Below are positions 1 through 12,124 of a stretch of DNA of 64,000 nucleotides, piece by piece. Numbering within the stretch: position 1 is the first letter of the stretch; the number at the start of each line of letters is the position of its first letter. The stretch comes from Actinomucor elegans (taxonomy: Eukaryota > Mucoromycota > Mucoromycetes > Mucorales > Mucoraceae). The notes under the pieces are model-generated. The model was not told where the DNA came from. It was given only the letters and a program-made list of their open reading frames with translations, and made no database searches. The translations under genes and the position numbers were made by a program. The stretch lies in assembly GCA_026027325.1 (NCBI GenBank), contig JAMSLZ010000007.1, positions 1,736,001 to 1,800,000 of the forward strand, written 5' to 3'.

Positions 1-777
1 ACGTTATAAAACTACATGTTTTCATCTCTTTGATGATCTTTTACCCTGCTACTACGCTAACAATAAATGAAGCTGCACCTATCAATTCACCCAAAGCGAG
101 TGAACCTAGATTGGAGTTCATAGCACTAAATGTCGAGAACAAATCAGGACTGCCATTACCAAGCGCCAAGAAAGTAACACCAGTCTGAAGGAAGCGTTAG
201 TTTTCTCGACGAATATCCTATGAACAAGGGAAACTTACAAGACTTTCGGACAAATGTAATGCAGAAGCGATTGTTTGAAGATTGGGACCTATATAAAAGC
301 ATTGGTATTAAGCTAAGAAAAATGTTATATGGGTTGCTTTTTTTACAAAAAAAATCTGAGGCGGCAATGCCTACAAATCCAAATAGAAACAATAACCAGC
401 AACACTATATTATTGAATTGAGTCTTGTTTGTTTGCACAAGAGGGGGATCTGTTCAGTACCATATATATAAAGACAAAAGGCCTCGCAGAAGAACAAAAA
501 TACAGCTGAATATAGTTGAATAACCCTGGAGTGGCATCCATACAGTATTCAAGCACATATGCGCACTGGTCCGGTTGTACATAGATATTATCGCACTAAC
601 AAAGACAGAGATGAGTTTAGAGTGAAAGCTTTGGTCATGTAGGTAGTACTTTTTGTTCCAGATCAGATTCGCCTCTTTATGTAGACGTTGATTATGCGAT
701 CTTGACCATGCATAGCCTATGCAATTTGAAATGAATAATATAGATAAAAGAATAACGGTGCTTCTTCCTATCGCCAT
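1..777 (-). CDS. Cation/Ca2+ exchanger (CaCA superfamily), 5' part, continues off left edge
   Basis: Five exons can be read on the minus strand. A possible signal-peptide exon starts at the ATG ending at 777. Then come 595-461 (Cys-rich, with an NYIQLYFC-like segment), 404-347 (hydrophobic, ending ASDFF), 288-239 (CPNLQTIASALHL) and 184-45, which carries the alpha-repeat signature TGVTFLALGNGSPDLFST followed by GELIGAASFIVSVVAG. That GNGSPD block is the ion-binding alpha-1 repeat of K+-dependent or fungal YDL206W-like Na+/Ca2+ exchangers, polytopic organelle or plasma-membrane antiporters. Introns between 461 and 184 join in phase (donors GTACTG, GTAAAA, GTAAGT; acceptors TAG/CAG). The donor ending the first exon does not fit in phase, so the N-terminus is unresolved. 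The transport family is certain enough; the exchanged ions are not. Confidence 0.8.
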
Positions 778-1446
778 CTTTTTATTTAAAAAGAAAAAGA
801 AAAGAAAAAGAAAAAACACGTATAGTGGCCTTGATATGCATATCTGTCCTTAAACCGCTGTACCTTTAATAGCGTTGATTGTTTTTTATAATAATTGGGC
901 AGCGGAGATATAGAATTAGTACAAAAAAAAAAAATCGGATCTGCCTAATATGTAATACGCTCTAATCAACAGTCAACAACCTTCTCATTGAGCATATTTT
1001 ATCCCTATGATATTCACCACTCTATGGTGTATCTGGTGTTTCCACTGGAACCCTGTAATTACAAATATATCATTTTCAACGGATATGGTCATAGCAAAGA
1101 TTGAATTACAATTACTTATACTGCAATCATCAATTAAATTGAACAAAGCTCTAGTGCTACATATAGTTTACGCAACCGTTATCTTTACCCATTAGTTAGA
1201 GTGTAATACAATCTCATCTCCTTATTATCACATACCTTTATATTCAAATTCTATCTCTGTGAATTGTGTGGCCTCTAGAAGTTTCATTTTGATATTTTAT
1301 AACAGCAACACTCTTTTCTGGTGGGTTTCAGATGACTTTTTATTAACAAGCGATTCGCTTTGAAGTGGGATAGTTTTATTTTTTATTTTCTAAGAAAAAT
1401 AAATCAAATAGTACAAGATTACATTGGACGATATACAGCAGTTTAT
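778..1446. other. Intergenic, exchanger 5' flank
   Basis: AT-rich spacer between the start of the exchanger gene and the end of the next minus-strand gene. It must hold the exchanger promoter. An A-rich run lies near 905-935. I see no coding or RNA gene in it. Confidence 0.5.
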
Positions 1447-4400
1447 TTACATAAATTCCTCTGGGTTAGATATAGGTGTATATCTTAAGTTATTCTTTGT
1501 TACATATTCACTCAAGATACATTTAGAAGCAATAGCGGCGTGATGTAAAGGAGAGTAGGGCGTAAAAGGGAACATGGGCCCCACCGAGACGCCTGCTTCA
1601 CCGCCTAGCATGATACCTGCCAGCACGTTACCATGAATGCATACATTTTTGAAGGTTTCTGGAAATTGTGTAGCAATTGTGCCATATGTGAAAAATCGTT
1701 CAGAATCTACATAGCAACGCTCAGCTTTTTCGTGTTCACGCAACAGTCCTTCAGTCATTTCAATACAGGAACGATCCGTATAGCTTTCATCGTTGCCATT
1801 GGCTAATTGCTTTGTTAATAAAGGACGTGTTGAGCTTTCCATGCGACTATAAATATAGTAACGGATCAAAGAGATCAGGCGGACACAGAGACCGTAAAGA
1901 TCATAGAGTTTGTGTGTATCTAATCGTTTGATAAGGCTGTCGCTAAAAGGAAATAGACTCTTCCAGGCACCAGACGCTTTTTGGAAAGATACTAGAGGAT
2001 TTGCTTTATCGACATAGTAAAAGTTGAGGATATAATCGCAGAGCGCATGGAAATGATCAAGGATGCTGAATACTGGATCGGTTTCTGTGTCACCTCGTCG
2101 TTTGCTAGCATGCGCTGACTTGTTAAACCTAGAAAAAAAACGAGTGAATGACTATTGTTTAGTCATTAAAATTCAACTTACATGATGGTAAACACTTTAT
2201 ATTGTTCGGGTGTTTCAGCATTAGGTGCAGTTGCAGATATGCTATTTTCTGTAGGCAAACTGGTAATCGAGATAGGTGCACTTGAAGCAATTTTGGCGGC
2301 AGTGGTTGTAGTCGGAACGGCTGTAGCTTTAGTTGAATTACTTGCAGTAGTTGTGGCTTTAGTAACAATTGGTGTTGCCGTAGTTTTAGTAACAGTGGAA
2401 GTTGTTGTATTTTTATTAGCAGTTGAGGCTGCTGTTGCTGCTTTAGTTGTAGTTGGAGCTGTTGCAACTGGAATTGGTGATTTAGTCGAGGTAACTGGAT
2501 CTGCTGTTGCTTTGGTTGTGCTGACTGGAGTGGCTGCTACTTTAGTTGTAGTTGGAGCTACTGTGGATGGTGTTGTTGCTTTAGTTGCAGTTGCAGTTAC
2601 AGTTGCAGTTGGCGTGGATATCGGTTTAGGTGTATTATTACTAGAAATTGACTTCTTGTTGGAAGATGTTGATACATTATTATTATTAGAGCTGGTATAT
2701 TTCTTTTCCTTTTCTTCATCAGAGGATAATGGTTTCTTTTGTCGCTTAGTGGATGGCTCGTCATTCTTTGTAGATTTGCTTGTCACGGCATGGCTACTAG
2801 TTGTACTATTGGTATCATTGTCACTGGATGAACTCTTACGCTTATAAATCTCTCTTTCACTACGTGTTGGTGATCGTCGACGTTCATGGTTTGGCTCAGG
2901 GCTGGCTTTTCTATCGGATCTTTCAGAGCGATGGTGTGTTCTACTTTGAGAGCGACGGCCATCTCTTGTGGGTGATCGTGATCGTGTACGTGATCTTGAA
3001 CGGCGATAGGAAGAACGATGGGACCGTTCACGCCGAATTTCTGATCTACTGTCGCGTCTAGATGACGATGAACGCTCTTCAACTCGTTTTGTGGATCGTT
3101 CTTCCTCACGTCGTCTACTGCGTTTTCTGCTGGATTCATCGACTTCTTTCACAGTACTGGGATGAGACGTTTTATTAACGTTGTCACTTACTATAGCACG
3201 AATTGGCGAAGGTGATGGGCTGATGGTTTCACCTTCCTCTAATTCCATGTCCGTTATTTTATTGACTCGCTTAGGAATCTTATAAATGGTGGAAGATTTA
3301 CTCGTTTCTACGATCAAAAATGAATATGGGGTCTTCTCGCTTGATGTTAACTTACTTTTTTCAGTGTTGGGCCGCTTTTCTTCTTGTTGTACATTATTTA
3401 AAGGCTTGTTATTGTTATTTACAGTTAATTTAGTATTTGCGATCGCAGCTCTTTTCTGTGCTTTTCCAATTTTTGTCATTTCATTAATCGGTTTAGGGAA
3501 ATGAAGAAACAGTACAGGTTTTTCTATACTATCAGTAATAGGTGGAGCTCTGACAAGATGGTTAATATCAACACCAACTGGCGCGTGTACCTTGAACTTA
3601 CTCTGCTAAATTTTTCAAATTTCTATATTCTACCTCATCCACTTCACCCAAAAGATACTTGCGAGCTTCAATCAGGTCCTATGTAGCTATCAGTAACTAT
3701 CATACCAACAGGTTAAGCGTACTCACTGGTATATTCTCTGTTTTTTCTACTGCTATAGTGGTTGGTGTAGGCGTTGATTTGGAAGAAAGTCGGGGACGTG
3801 CGCTGGATGCAGTCGTGCTCTGTGGTACATTAATTGGTGCAGATTGTTTCTTGCTGTCAAGGTTTTCAGGACTAATAGCAGATTTCAACTGAGAAGATCG
3901 ACGAGGCACATTAGATTTATCATTAGCATAGGCCTTGGTTTTACTAACTGGCTTTCGTCTTGTTGTATCTGTGATGTTCTTTAAAACACCTTTAATTTTA
4001 TCTGGAATAGGTTCCAATAAACAATTTGTTTTATCTTGAACGCGCGGTGGTGTTTTCTTTGCTAAACCCAGTGGAGCTTTTGTAGAAACTGTAGGCGCCT
4101 TGTATGGTGGAGCCTTGCTATATTCATTCATAATATCCTCCACAGGCCGAAGTTTTACACCTGTGCTTTGAGGATAAACAGGTTCGGGATGCTTGAACTT
4201 TTTTGTTGAGGGCGGTACGGTCCAGTCCCGATCGAGGATGCGATGCCGTTTGGTTATTTCTTTTGTAGGTACATCGGCATTCATGTCTTGTATTATAGGC
4301 CAAGCTTCTTTGGGATCCGGTGTAAATTCGTCTTCGTCGTCTTGATCAGCAAAAAGACTAATGACATCACCTGGTCTCTGCCAGGTGCTTTTAGCTCTTA

Positions 4401-4578
4401 ATCCTTTATAGGTGATTACGTTGGTTGCTCGAAAACCTCTCATACATTTGCTGATTTCATTCTTTAATTTCACGTCAAAGCCCGTGTTTCCTTCTCTAGC
4501 TGGAGTCCTGTCGTATTCTCCATTGTTACTGAAAGACCTGTTATATTCCCTAGAGTGTTTATCCTCTTGGGTTGTCAT
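1447..4578 (-). CDS. RS-rich nuclear protein with putative AF4/FMR2 C-terminal homology domain, four exons
   Basis: Exons 4578-3727, 3678-3602, 3549-2182 and 2128-1447 join in phase to exactly 993 codons (992 residues). The introns are 48, 52 and 53 nt with donors GTGAGT, GTAAGT, GTAAGT and branch-like CTTAAC, ATTAAC, GACTAA. The N-terminal third is hydrophilic. About residues 449-520 are Arg/Ser-rich like an SR protein. About 617-752 are a Thr/Ala/Pro-rich low-complexity stretch with repeated TTKA-type units. The last about 225 residues are a helical globular region containing DHFHALCDYILNFYYVDKAN and an aromatic RYYIYSRMES segment. That C-terminal pattern resembles the AFF C-terminal homology domain of super elongation complex scaffolds, annotated in other Mucoromycota. 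This is recognition from memory and tentative. It appears intact and is a host gene, not a transposon. Confidence 0.72.
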
Positions 4579-7139
4579 GAGTAATGTTAGATGTTCGAAT
4601 AAAAAAAAGAGACAAAGGCAAGAAAAAAGAATAAAAAGGCTTCAAATTCAAATATTTTTACATTTATATGGATACAATCGGCCACTGAATATCACTTGCA
4701 GTTGTGTCAGACAACATGGAGAAAAATCATTTCTTAAGAATATACCATGAACTCGAAGCTGGAAGCACAGTTTTGTATTTTCTAACGTCGAGTTGTATTA
4801 TGGTTCTTGTTGAGTAGCATTTATATAGGACCAAATCAATACTATATATTGTTCCTTTTGGCTACTGTCATAGAAACAGGAAGTACAATTATTACCAAGG
4901 CATTATTGGTGAATGGTCCGTATCTTTTGATTTGATCTATTGTTGAGTATAGGAATAACTATGTTAATGGAGTGCTTACTACAATTCATACTGCATTGTG
5001 GAAAGTAATGATAAGAGTCCTGCACCGTAATAGTACTCGCAATGATCAGATAATTCAACTCATCGAAGCAACCAGGGTTGAAGGATCAGATCAGCCCTGA
5101 TTATCATAGCAACTAGAGTCGAATTAGATTTATTCAAGCCTATATAGTAACTATAACCATGATAATCAGGTAATTCTATATTTCTTCATAATGACCGTAG
5201 CAAGCAAAAGAGATGTCTAGTCATTACAAGCTATAACATAGCACTTCTGTAATATGATGTACTTATTCGTTATCATTATAGATTACAATACATTTGATCA
5301 TAATATATAGATTGATGCACACTTGATTGACGGACGCGCTTATTTCATTGGTCGACTATGATTAACTGTTGTAGTTCTTTATTTCTCGGAGAAACTTTTT
5401 AAAATCAACCAAATCACTCAAAGGAATGTAACATACAATCTTCTGGCAGGATATATATCTCCTCCACACACACATACATATACCTATATACAAATTACTG
5501 CTGTTTCCTTATTCGTCCCTATGTCAAATATGTTTACAAGGTATACTGAATTTGACTGAGCTTTTGGCATAATCTGCAAGAAATCATTTTTGAATGTTTG
5601 TGATATATGGTAAATATTCACGGCAACAAAGCAACTCTATGCTCATTGGACTTTTATAATGTTCAGTACTGCCAGAAATCTTCCATAGTTCTCCTTATTA
5701 CGCTGGCTAATATTTGAAAAGCGTATTTCTGTATTGTTATTCATAATACACTTTTTTCCTGGCGGCTCATTGCGGCTCTTACCCGCAAAGATATTATCAA
5801 TCAACACATCCAAGAAGGCTGATCCCTTCGCTTATGTAATATTCATAGTTAGCTTAGTTTTAACATAGCTTTTGCTTACCACAACTATTCATCATATCCT
5901 TTTAACTTTCATTTGCTCCTTGGTTGATACCCTTGTCATTTTGTACAAATAGATTATTAATTTAAACAAATGTCTGTAGACCTATAACCAACAAAAAATG
6001 TACAGTCTATTCTCAAAGAGATATTGACGAAATTAAAAGTGCTTGTTTTGATTTACATGTTACTGTAACTGTTAGCATGCGTCAAAAGACTTTTATAAGA
6101 AGTGCTGAATATATAATTCTTTTTACCATCCTGAGATGAATTTTTGCATGCACATTAATTATTAAGTTGTGTCATTCGAAAGAAAAACTAATTTGCTGTA
6201 ATAAGTATACAAATAACAGTTACTCCGCGCCTGTCTGTCATAAGATTATAGTTGAGCAAACTGGGATACTACAATGATGGAGCTGATAAATCTCAGTTTA
6301 TCATCGCTTTTGACTATTATGAAGTTTGATTTATAGACTTTAGAAACGGGTTTGAAATATGGCTCTTTCAACAAGCACTATTTAAATCGGGCCATTTGGT
6401 CCGCTTATATTTCAATGAATACTCTGAACCTTACTTTTCTCTGTTCGTTGAAAATTTATGTAATGGAAGCTGATAGCAGTTACATCATTTGAAATCGCTG
6501 TTTGTTTCCGTTTTTTTTCACACTATTTTACATACGCGTACGCATTTCGTTCAACATCCAAAAAATTAATCTCAAAAATGCCAGCCATGAATTAGAATAT
6601 CGATGTTACGGTTCGCATTTCTATCTTTGCTCATTCCTTAAAATCTTTTTGATACTCCAGAACTTTTAAGAAGGACTATTTCCAATACTTCCTGCTTCAA
6701 TCACTGGAAAGATCATGATGTTATACTTGATCTTCCTAGTCATTCATTTTCTTTTATGGTACTGTAGTGATTATAGACCTTATATGATATTGATACCCCG
6801 ATTAACTAACTCAGCTGTAAAGAGCGACCATTGATCTTCAGCTCTAGGCCAGTATAATATATAAACCTTCTGCATTAAGGTACTAGGCAATTAGTGATTG
6901 ACACTAACCAAGATCAAGATCAAGAAATGCTTAACCATGGTTATCTTGGCATGAATATAGAGAACAAGACCATGGGTCAATTATACCCTACATAATCTAA
7001 CCACTAAGATACATTCGCTATTACAAATGATCTAAACTAGAAAACTATCTTATTATCAATAAAGTGGAAGCCTGCTTGGTTTATCAAAGACTTTCTCTAG
7101 TTATACATTTCATACCTTACAAACATTACAGGTACTTCT
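4579..7139. other. Long intergenic region without a recognisable gene
   Basis: About 2.5 kb of AT-rich DNA upstream of the RS-rich gene. Short CA/TA-rich simple sequence lies at about 5463-5490. No ORF of convincing length or composition and no tRNA-like fold was seen. The part next to 4579 presumably holds the promoter of the minus-strand gene. Confidence 0.5.
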
Positions 7140-7500
7140 TTGAAGTATGAAAACCTTAGGGTACCAACTGTTCGCGCTGTTACCATTATTGGCAATGAAA
7201 AGTCTGAAAGTGAGGACTTTCTTGAAGATGCTGAGGAAGAGCAAAAAGCAGAAGAGAAACTCGATGAGTTTGCATCCGGTAGTGATGATTTTGGAAAGTC
7301 AATGAGGCAACTATTGTTTGTAGACTTACCTCGGGTGGCAATTACTTCTTTAGCAATTCCAGGTTCGACATGCCAAACAAGTTAACTACTTCTCCTGCTG
7401 ATTACTTCTTGTACCTTTTGTCAGTCAACTTAATTAAGGATGTTGCTATCCCAAACACGAATGGTCGCGCTCATACAGTGTTAGTCACAATTTGATTGAT
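7140..7500 (+). pseudogene. Decayed acidic ORF, possibly a piggyBac-like transposase N-terminal fragment
   Basis: An 81-codon frame (7140-7385) has an acidic Glu/Asp-rich stretch followed by a short, apparently out-of-frame tail. A one-base shift near 7300 opens a frame reading FFSNSRFDMPNKLTTSPADYF and then VNLIKDVAIPNTNGRA. A Phe-rich start followed by a TNxxA-like end is reminiscent of the conserved N-terminal block of piggyBac transposases, but I cannot verify this. No DDD catalytic part, terminal repeats or TTAA duplication were found. Treat it as a broken fragment of unknown origin. Confidence 0.3.
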
Positions 7501-7676
7501 TTAACATTCCTTGGGTATTTTACTTAGTTTGCCTTGTCAATAATTATGACTATGTGCAGACATGCCAATAAGAAGACATATTGTAGGATGAAATCTAGTT
7601 CTTTTATATTGACTGTTGACTTCTATAAATACATAATGTAAGATAGATTCAATTCTATTATACAGTTTCTTGTATG

Positions 7677-7843
7677 TTATATCCGGTTATAAAGACAAAG
7701 GATACAATTTAAAATACAAAATAAAAGAATAGACAGTAAATGGAATCAGCTATCCTGATAGTAAAAGTTATTCTGATCTTTATTCACAATTCAAAATCAA
7801 GTCTTCTTTATATACATTTCATCAGAGCTTAATAGTGTAGCAT
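7677..7843 (-). repeat. Left arm of a ~165-bp inverted repeat (partner 9258-9434)
   Basis: This stretch reads as the reverse complement of 9258-9434 with a few mismatches: starts TGTTATATCCGG, ends GTGTAGCATTC. The arms flank a LINE 3' tail and two LTR-like repeats. The partner arm includes sequence that also occurs in the LINE-associated region near 33.2 kb, so this looks like an inverted duplication of chromosomal TE sequence rather than the TIRs of one element. Confidence 0.6.
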
Positions 7844-8313
7844 TCTTTTTTTTTTTTTTTTTTTTTTGTAGGGGAGCGAGCTCCATTTTTATTTAAGGTC
7901 CTTTAAACGTCAGGTGCGAGAGGAATAAAAGACTGGTATAATAATATTAAATTAAGTTGACAATTGAATGAATGGAAAGAATTGGTGGTTACATAAGGAG
8001 AGTACCTATTGATGGCCGTGGTTCGAGTCAAGCTGCAGTTCCGAGTCAAGCTGGGTAAGAAGTCGTGCTATTGATTTAAGTACTTTTGAGGGACGAAAAG
8101 GAATCTCATCGAAAACAAATCGCCAATGCGCCTGCCAAACGCACTGAAGAGAACATGCGAAGATTTGATGTAAAGTGAGTTTGGGGAATAGTGGATGGGA
8201 TGTTCGGTGAACAGTCGGGAATGAAAGGTGTAATAGTAGGTAGAATGAGGATAGAGTGATCCTGTTGGGTGGTGGAGAGGGAAGAGAGTGCCGAATATAG
8301 GCGTAGTAGATGG
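7844..8313 (-). pseudogene. 5'-truncated LINE 3' end with poly(A) tail
   Basis: On the minus strand this is a degenerate coding-like region ending in a 3' UTR and a poly(A) tract, seen as about 22 T on the plus strand at about 7846-7867. A 3' poly(A) next to a 5' truncation is typical of non-LTR retrotransposons. It stops where LTR-A begins at 8314. No target duplication could be defined. Confidence 0.5.
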
Positions 8314-8622
8314 TGTTATAGAATAGAGACTATTGTATGAATAATAACTTATTCATTATCAATCTCATCTTTACGGAAGCACTTATGAGTTGATATGTTT
8401 AAGATTCATGTCTCAGATGGATATATATCTAGAACATAGACCTATAACATAACATCTTCTTAAATCCTCTTCACCACACTTAGATAGACGATTAGTATAA
8501 ATAGGTTTAGTTTAGACATAGTTATAGGATCTTCATCTTTATATTCATCTTTGTTAATAAAGCACAGTCTCAAAAAGTACTCTTTTTAGTCTTCTTCATT
8601 ATTTCACTGTGCAAATACAACA
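8314..8622 (-). repeat. Solo LTR, family A (~309 bp)
   Basis: Begins TGTTATAGAATAG and ends ATACAACA on the plus strand, so it has TG...CA ends. The same sequence occurs at 55373-55681 (opposite orientation), 61572-61813 (interrupted) and, partly, 34118-34600. At 55.4 and 61.6 kb it lies beside gypsy gag/protease fragments in a consistent orientation, which makes it a gypsy LTR. No matching 5-bp flanks are visible here. Confidence 0.6.
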
Positions 8623-8928
8623 ACCTGTCAATCGGTTAAACATAAGACCTTTAACTAATATAAATACACCTTCATTTTATGATCGAAATAAAGAATTAAT
8701 AACTATCTTATTACCAATCAGTAATCTGATTACTTATACAAGTCTTATTATTATTATTACGTGAATCTTTGGTCTTTAGCTATGTTGTGTACGTGGATAG
8801 AAAGAGGATTATAATAGAAGAACAGAAGAATAATATCAAAACTGTGGTAAGTCTTTTATTTCAAAATTAAATTTCGAATGATCTTTTTCTAATCAGCTAA
8901 GAGCTCGTCCTTTTATACTTTTCAGCTT

Positions 8929-9175
8929 TGTTGTATTCCACCTACTATTTTGCATCGACATAATAGTAAGGAATCAACTGTTCATTTATGTCATACACGG
9001 ACTCTATCTGATAACCCAATCAGATTAACGAGGCCTGCATAAATACAAGCGATGTGTCATCCTTAGAACTATTAGCCAATAATCCTTACAAGAAACACGC
9101 GGCATCATACTATCGAGTAGTATCGAGTGTATCTCAAGATAAGACCTGAATATCGAATAACGCGTGGGTTATACA
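8929..9175 (+). repeat. LTR-like repeat, family B (247 bp)
   Basis: Starts TGTTGTATTCCACC and ends GGGTTATACA. A second copy lies in reverse at 33542-34100, split by a nested solo LTR. In both places the same LINE-associated sequence follows it (ATTACAACAATGCGTGG here), so it could be an LTR or a conserved 5' leader of that element. No target duplication was identified. Confidence 0.45.
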
Positions 9176-9257
9176 ATTACAACAATGCGTGGTTGAAAGG
9201 CTTATTAGTGGCTGCTGGGATTGGACTCCGTTGTACGGCCATGCGTGCTTGATAGAT

Positions 9258-9434
9258 ATTGAATGCTACACTATTAAGCTCTGATGAAATGTATATAAAG
9301 AAGACTTGATTTTGAATTGTGAATAAAAACATTAGAATAACTTTTACTATCAGGATAGCTGATTCCATTTACTGTCTATTCTTTTATTATTGTATTTTAA
9401 ATTATATCCTTCGTCTTTAGCACCGGATATAACA
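9258..9434 (+). repeat. Right arm of the ~165-bp inverted repeat (partner 7677-7843)
   Basis: Reads GAATGCTACAC at its left end and CCGGATATAACA at its right end, the reverse complement of the arm at 7677-7843. It sits between LTR-like family B and the start of the decayed LINE ORF2. Confidence 0.6.
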
Positions 9435-9649
9435 AGCGTTTACAACAAGCTACTTCGGATTCAACACAAATGCTACTAATCCTTCTACCCATTCTTCCCT
9501 TAAGATATGCTCACTCAATTGCCGAAGTCTCATTAAATCCTCCAACCCTACCAATGGAGCTGAATTTATACGATATCTACGCACCCTCAAGTATGTGATG
9601 TTCTACATGCCAGCACTATCGAAATACAAAATACTCTCGACATAGAGCA

Positions 9650-10044
9650 ACGTTAAAAATAAAAAAAAATAAAAATTAGTTTTTAAATTAAATAGTGTTT
9701 TTTGTAATTATATTTTTTTTTGTTTAACACTTTTTTATTGTAATTTTTGAAAGTTTGGTAATTAACGTAAAAATAAGAAATTGCAATAATTATGCAAAAC
9801 TTATAAAGATTAAACTTTTATATTACTTTTCAATACAATTAAACTTTTTTTTTTCATAATATTTCACACCAGATCGAAACCCTGTTGTGCGACAATTTTT
9901 TTCTTTTAAAATTGATTAAAAAGCACGTCGTAAGTTTTTTAGCAACTTACAACTTGATAAATAAAGAAAACTATATAATTTTAATTTAATAATATGAAAA
10001 TAATTATAATATATATATTAATTATTAATGATATGTAATGTAGC
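9650..10044. repeat. AT-rich insertion inside the LINE endonuclease
   Basis: About 395 bp of very AT-rich sequence separates two blocks of LINE endonuclease coding sequence that would otherwise be close neighbours. No clear inverted ends or duplication could be fixed, so its class is unknown. Confidence 0.4.
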
Positions 10045-10283
10045 TCATACGCTTCCAAGCACATTCTGCCCATTGGTCATACCATTGTGGTATAGTTTCT
10101 CTCAATCCAATGATACAACTACAAACTCCCACCGTCACTGAAGATGGGCGCTTCATGGCTTGTCAAGCTAGTCATCAAAACGACCTGTTTCCACCAACCA
10201 CGATAGTGAATATCTATGCTCCTGCACAATACCCAAACGAAAGGCCTTTTGGGTCATTATGCATCTAACTCTCATATAATTTT

Positions 10284-11060
10284 TTATACCATTTCTTCAA
10301 TTAATTTTATAAAACTATCAATTGAAGTCTTCTTTATACTATTAAATGTATATAAAGGAAAAACTAAATTACTATTAGTTATTTTTTCATTACTACATAT
10401 TTTGAAACTTATTTCTAAATTTTTTAAAAACCTTGATTTGTTTTTATCATACATTTCATAAATATTATCACTATTTATTTGATTATTTTTAATTTTTGTA
10501 TATAAATCATTAAACAATTTTAATGTATTTCTATTATTAACAATTACATCATTAAGCAAATTAACATCATCTTTACATTTAAGTAAATTCAAATTGTTCT
10601 TTTTAATCTATTTATTACCTTTAAGTTTTCTTCATTATTATTTATTTTAATATAATCTTTTCTTTGTTTTTTATTATTATTACTGTTTGTAGTGGTACTA
10701 TAATTACTTGTATTACTGGTTATAGAACTATTATCATCATATTCTTCAATATCATTACCGCTGCTAATACTATTATTTTCCTCATATAACTCATCTTCTA
10801 TATCTTCTAAATCACTTTCTAATATTTCATCTTCATAGCTTTTATTTTTATTATTATTACTTTCTAAAAATTCATCATATATATCTTCTTCGATTACTTC
10901 TTTATCTATTTTATTATTTTGTTCATGATATTCTATAACTTTAAAATGATTTAAGCAATATAAATTATTATTAACTAACCAATTACCAACTTCATTGCAT
11001 TTATCATTATAGCATTTTTTACTTTCTAATTTTAATGTATTTCTATTAATATTATTTAAT
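10284..11060 (-). pseudogene. Accessory ORF of ISXO2 copy D, frameshifted
   Basis: Downstream of the transposase and on the same strand. One frame reads a possible Cys/His site (CYNDKCNEVGNWLV ... YCLNHF) followed by a strongly acidic, Asn/Ser-rich stretch. It hits a stop near 10590, and a one-base shift in an A-rich run continues into a 102-codon frame (10284-10592; CKDDVNLLNDVIVNNRNTLK). No known function. Its position parallels the 98-residue ORF of copies A-C, but the sequence is different. The start is not defined. Confidence 0.5.
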
Positions 11061-11245
11061 TGATTTTTAATTCTTCATTTATTTTTTATAATTATTATTT
11101 TCATCTGTTAATATTTTATTATTTTTGTTAAAAATGAAATCTTTTTAATGAGATAATAATAATCCTTCTTGTTAATTTTAATGTATTTTAATTTTTATTT
11201 GGTCTTACTCTACTCATATTTTTATTATATAATGAAATTCAATTT

Positions 11246-12124
11246 TTAATCTTTCAAAAAGTTTTTCCAAATATTATATTCTCTATTTTTTTTTCTCCAT
11301 TGATATTCCCTGAGATATAGAATTATGTCTTTCTTGTTTCTATTTCTAGGTATAATACTTTGTTTTAATCCATTCCATGTTCCTTCTATGGTATTTGTAT
11401 GAATTCCTGTTATAGGATCTTTAAAATGTTTTTTATGATTTACTGTTTTATGTTTATACCCAATTTTATTTAAATCATTATAACCTTTCCAACAATCTGT
11501 GTATATAGTTGTACCTTTCTTAATATACTTACTAATTATTTGATTAATATTCTCTATATTTCTTTCTTCAATAGGTTCTAAAAATACTTTTTTATTTTCA
11601 TTTGTAACCTTATTCTTTAATCTACTTCTTTGTATTCCACCAATAACCCAAGCACCTTCAACTTTATGTCCCTTGTTATATTTTCTTTTTGCAATTTTAG
11701 TTTCATCAATTTCTACAATTTCATTTCTTCCACCTATTTTATTACTTGGTTTAATAAGTTGTTTATTCTTAATGTATTTTCTGAAAATTTTATTATATCT
11801 ACTTACTGTATTTTTATCAATTTGTAAACTTGAGGATATAAAAGATGAGGGTGCTTTTCCTAAAAATAAATACAATATGTGTAACTGGATATTTAACGGT
11901 AATCTTAATTTACTAAATATTGTTCCTTTCAATGGTGATATAGCTTTTCTACATTTATAATATTTACAAACATACAATTTTTTTTTCAAATTTAATTTCA
12001 TATCATGTCCACATTCATTACATTTTTCAATCTTATTCACATAATTATTTTTAATTAAATATTCCAATGCATCATCTTCATTATCGAATATATGCTTCAA
12101 ACTTTTATAAGATTCTATAAACAT
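11246..12124 (-). CDS. ISXO2-like (IS1595 family) DDE transposase, copy D
   Basis: 292 residues, uninterrupted. An N-terminal zinc ribbon (CNECGHDMKLN ... CKYYKCRKAISPLKGTIF, about residues 37-75) precedes the DDE core, with VEIDETKIAKRKYNKGHKVEG (first Asp), TTIYTDCWKGYNDL (second Asp) and GIHTNTIEGTWNGLKQSIIP (acid/Asn block). These are the hallmark motifs of ISXO2-like transposases, which cut and paste short elements. It is about 80% similar by eye to the proteins of copies A-C. No intron is seen. Homopolymer-rich AT coding is unlike the host genes and similar to the other ISXO2 copies. Confidence 0.9.
   Translation of the reverse strand: MFIESYKSLKHIFDNEDDALEYLIKNNYVNKIEKCNECGHDMKLNLKKKLYVCKYYKCRKAISPLKGTIFSKLRLPLNIQLHILYLFLGKAPSSFISSSLQIDKNTVSRYNKIFRKYIKNKQLIKPSNKIGGRNEIVEIDETKIAKRKYNKGHKVEGAWVIGGIQRSRLKNKVTNENKKVFLEPIEERNIENINQIISKYIKKGTTIYTDCWKGYNDLNKIGYKHKTVNHKKHFKDPITGIHTNTIEGTWNGLKQSIIPRNRNKKDIILYLREYQWRKKNREYNIWKNFLKD

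Noticed and set aside
2182..2847. 221-codon plus-strand ORF, Val/Leu-rich
   Set aside because: It is the antisense of the Thr/Ala-rich repeat of the spliced minus-strand gene; low-complexity codons leave no stops on the opposite strand.
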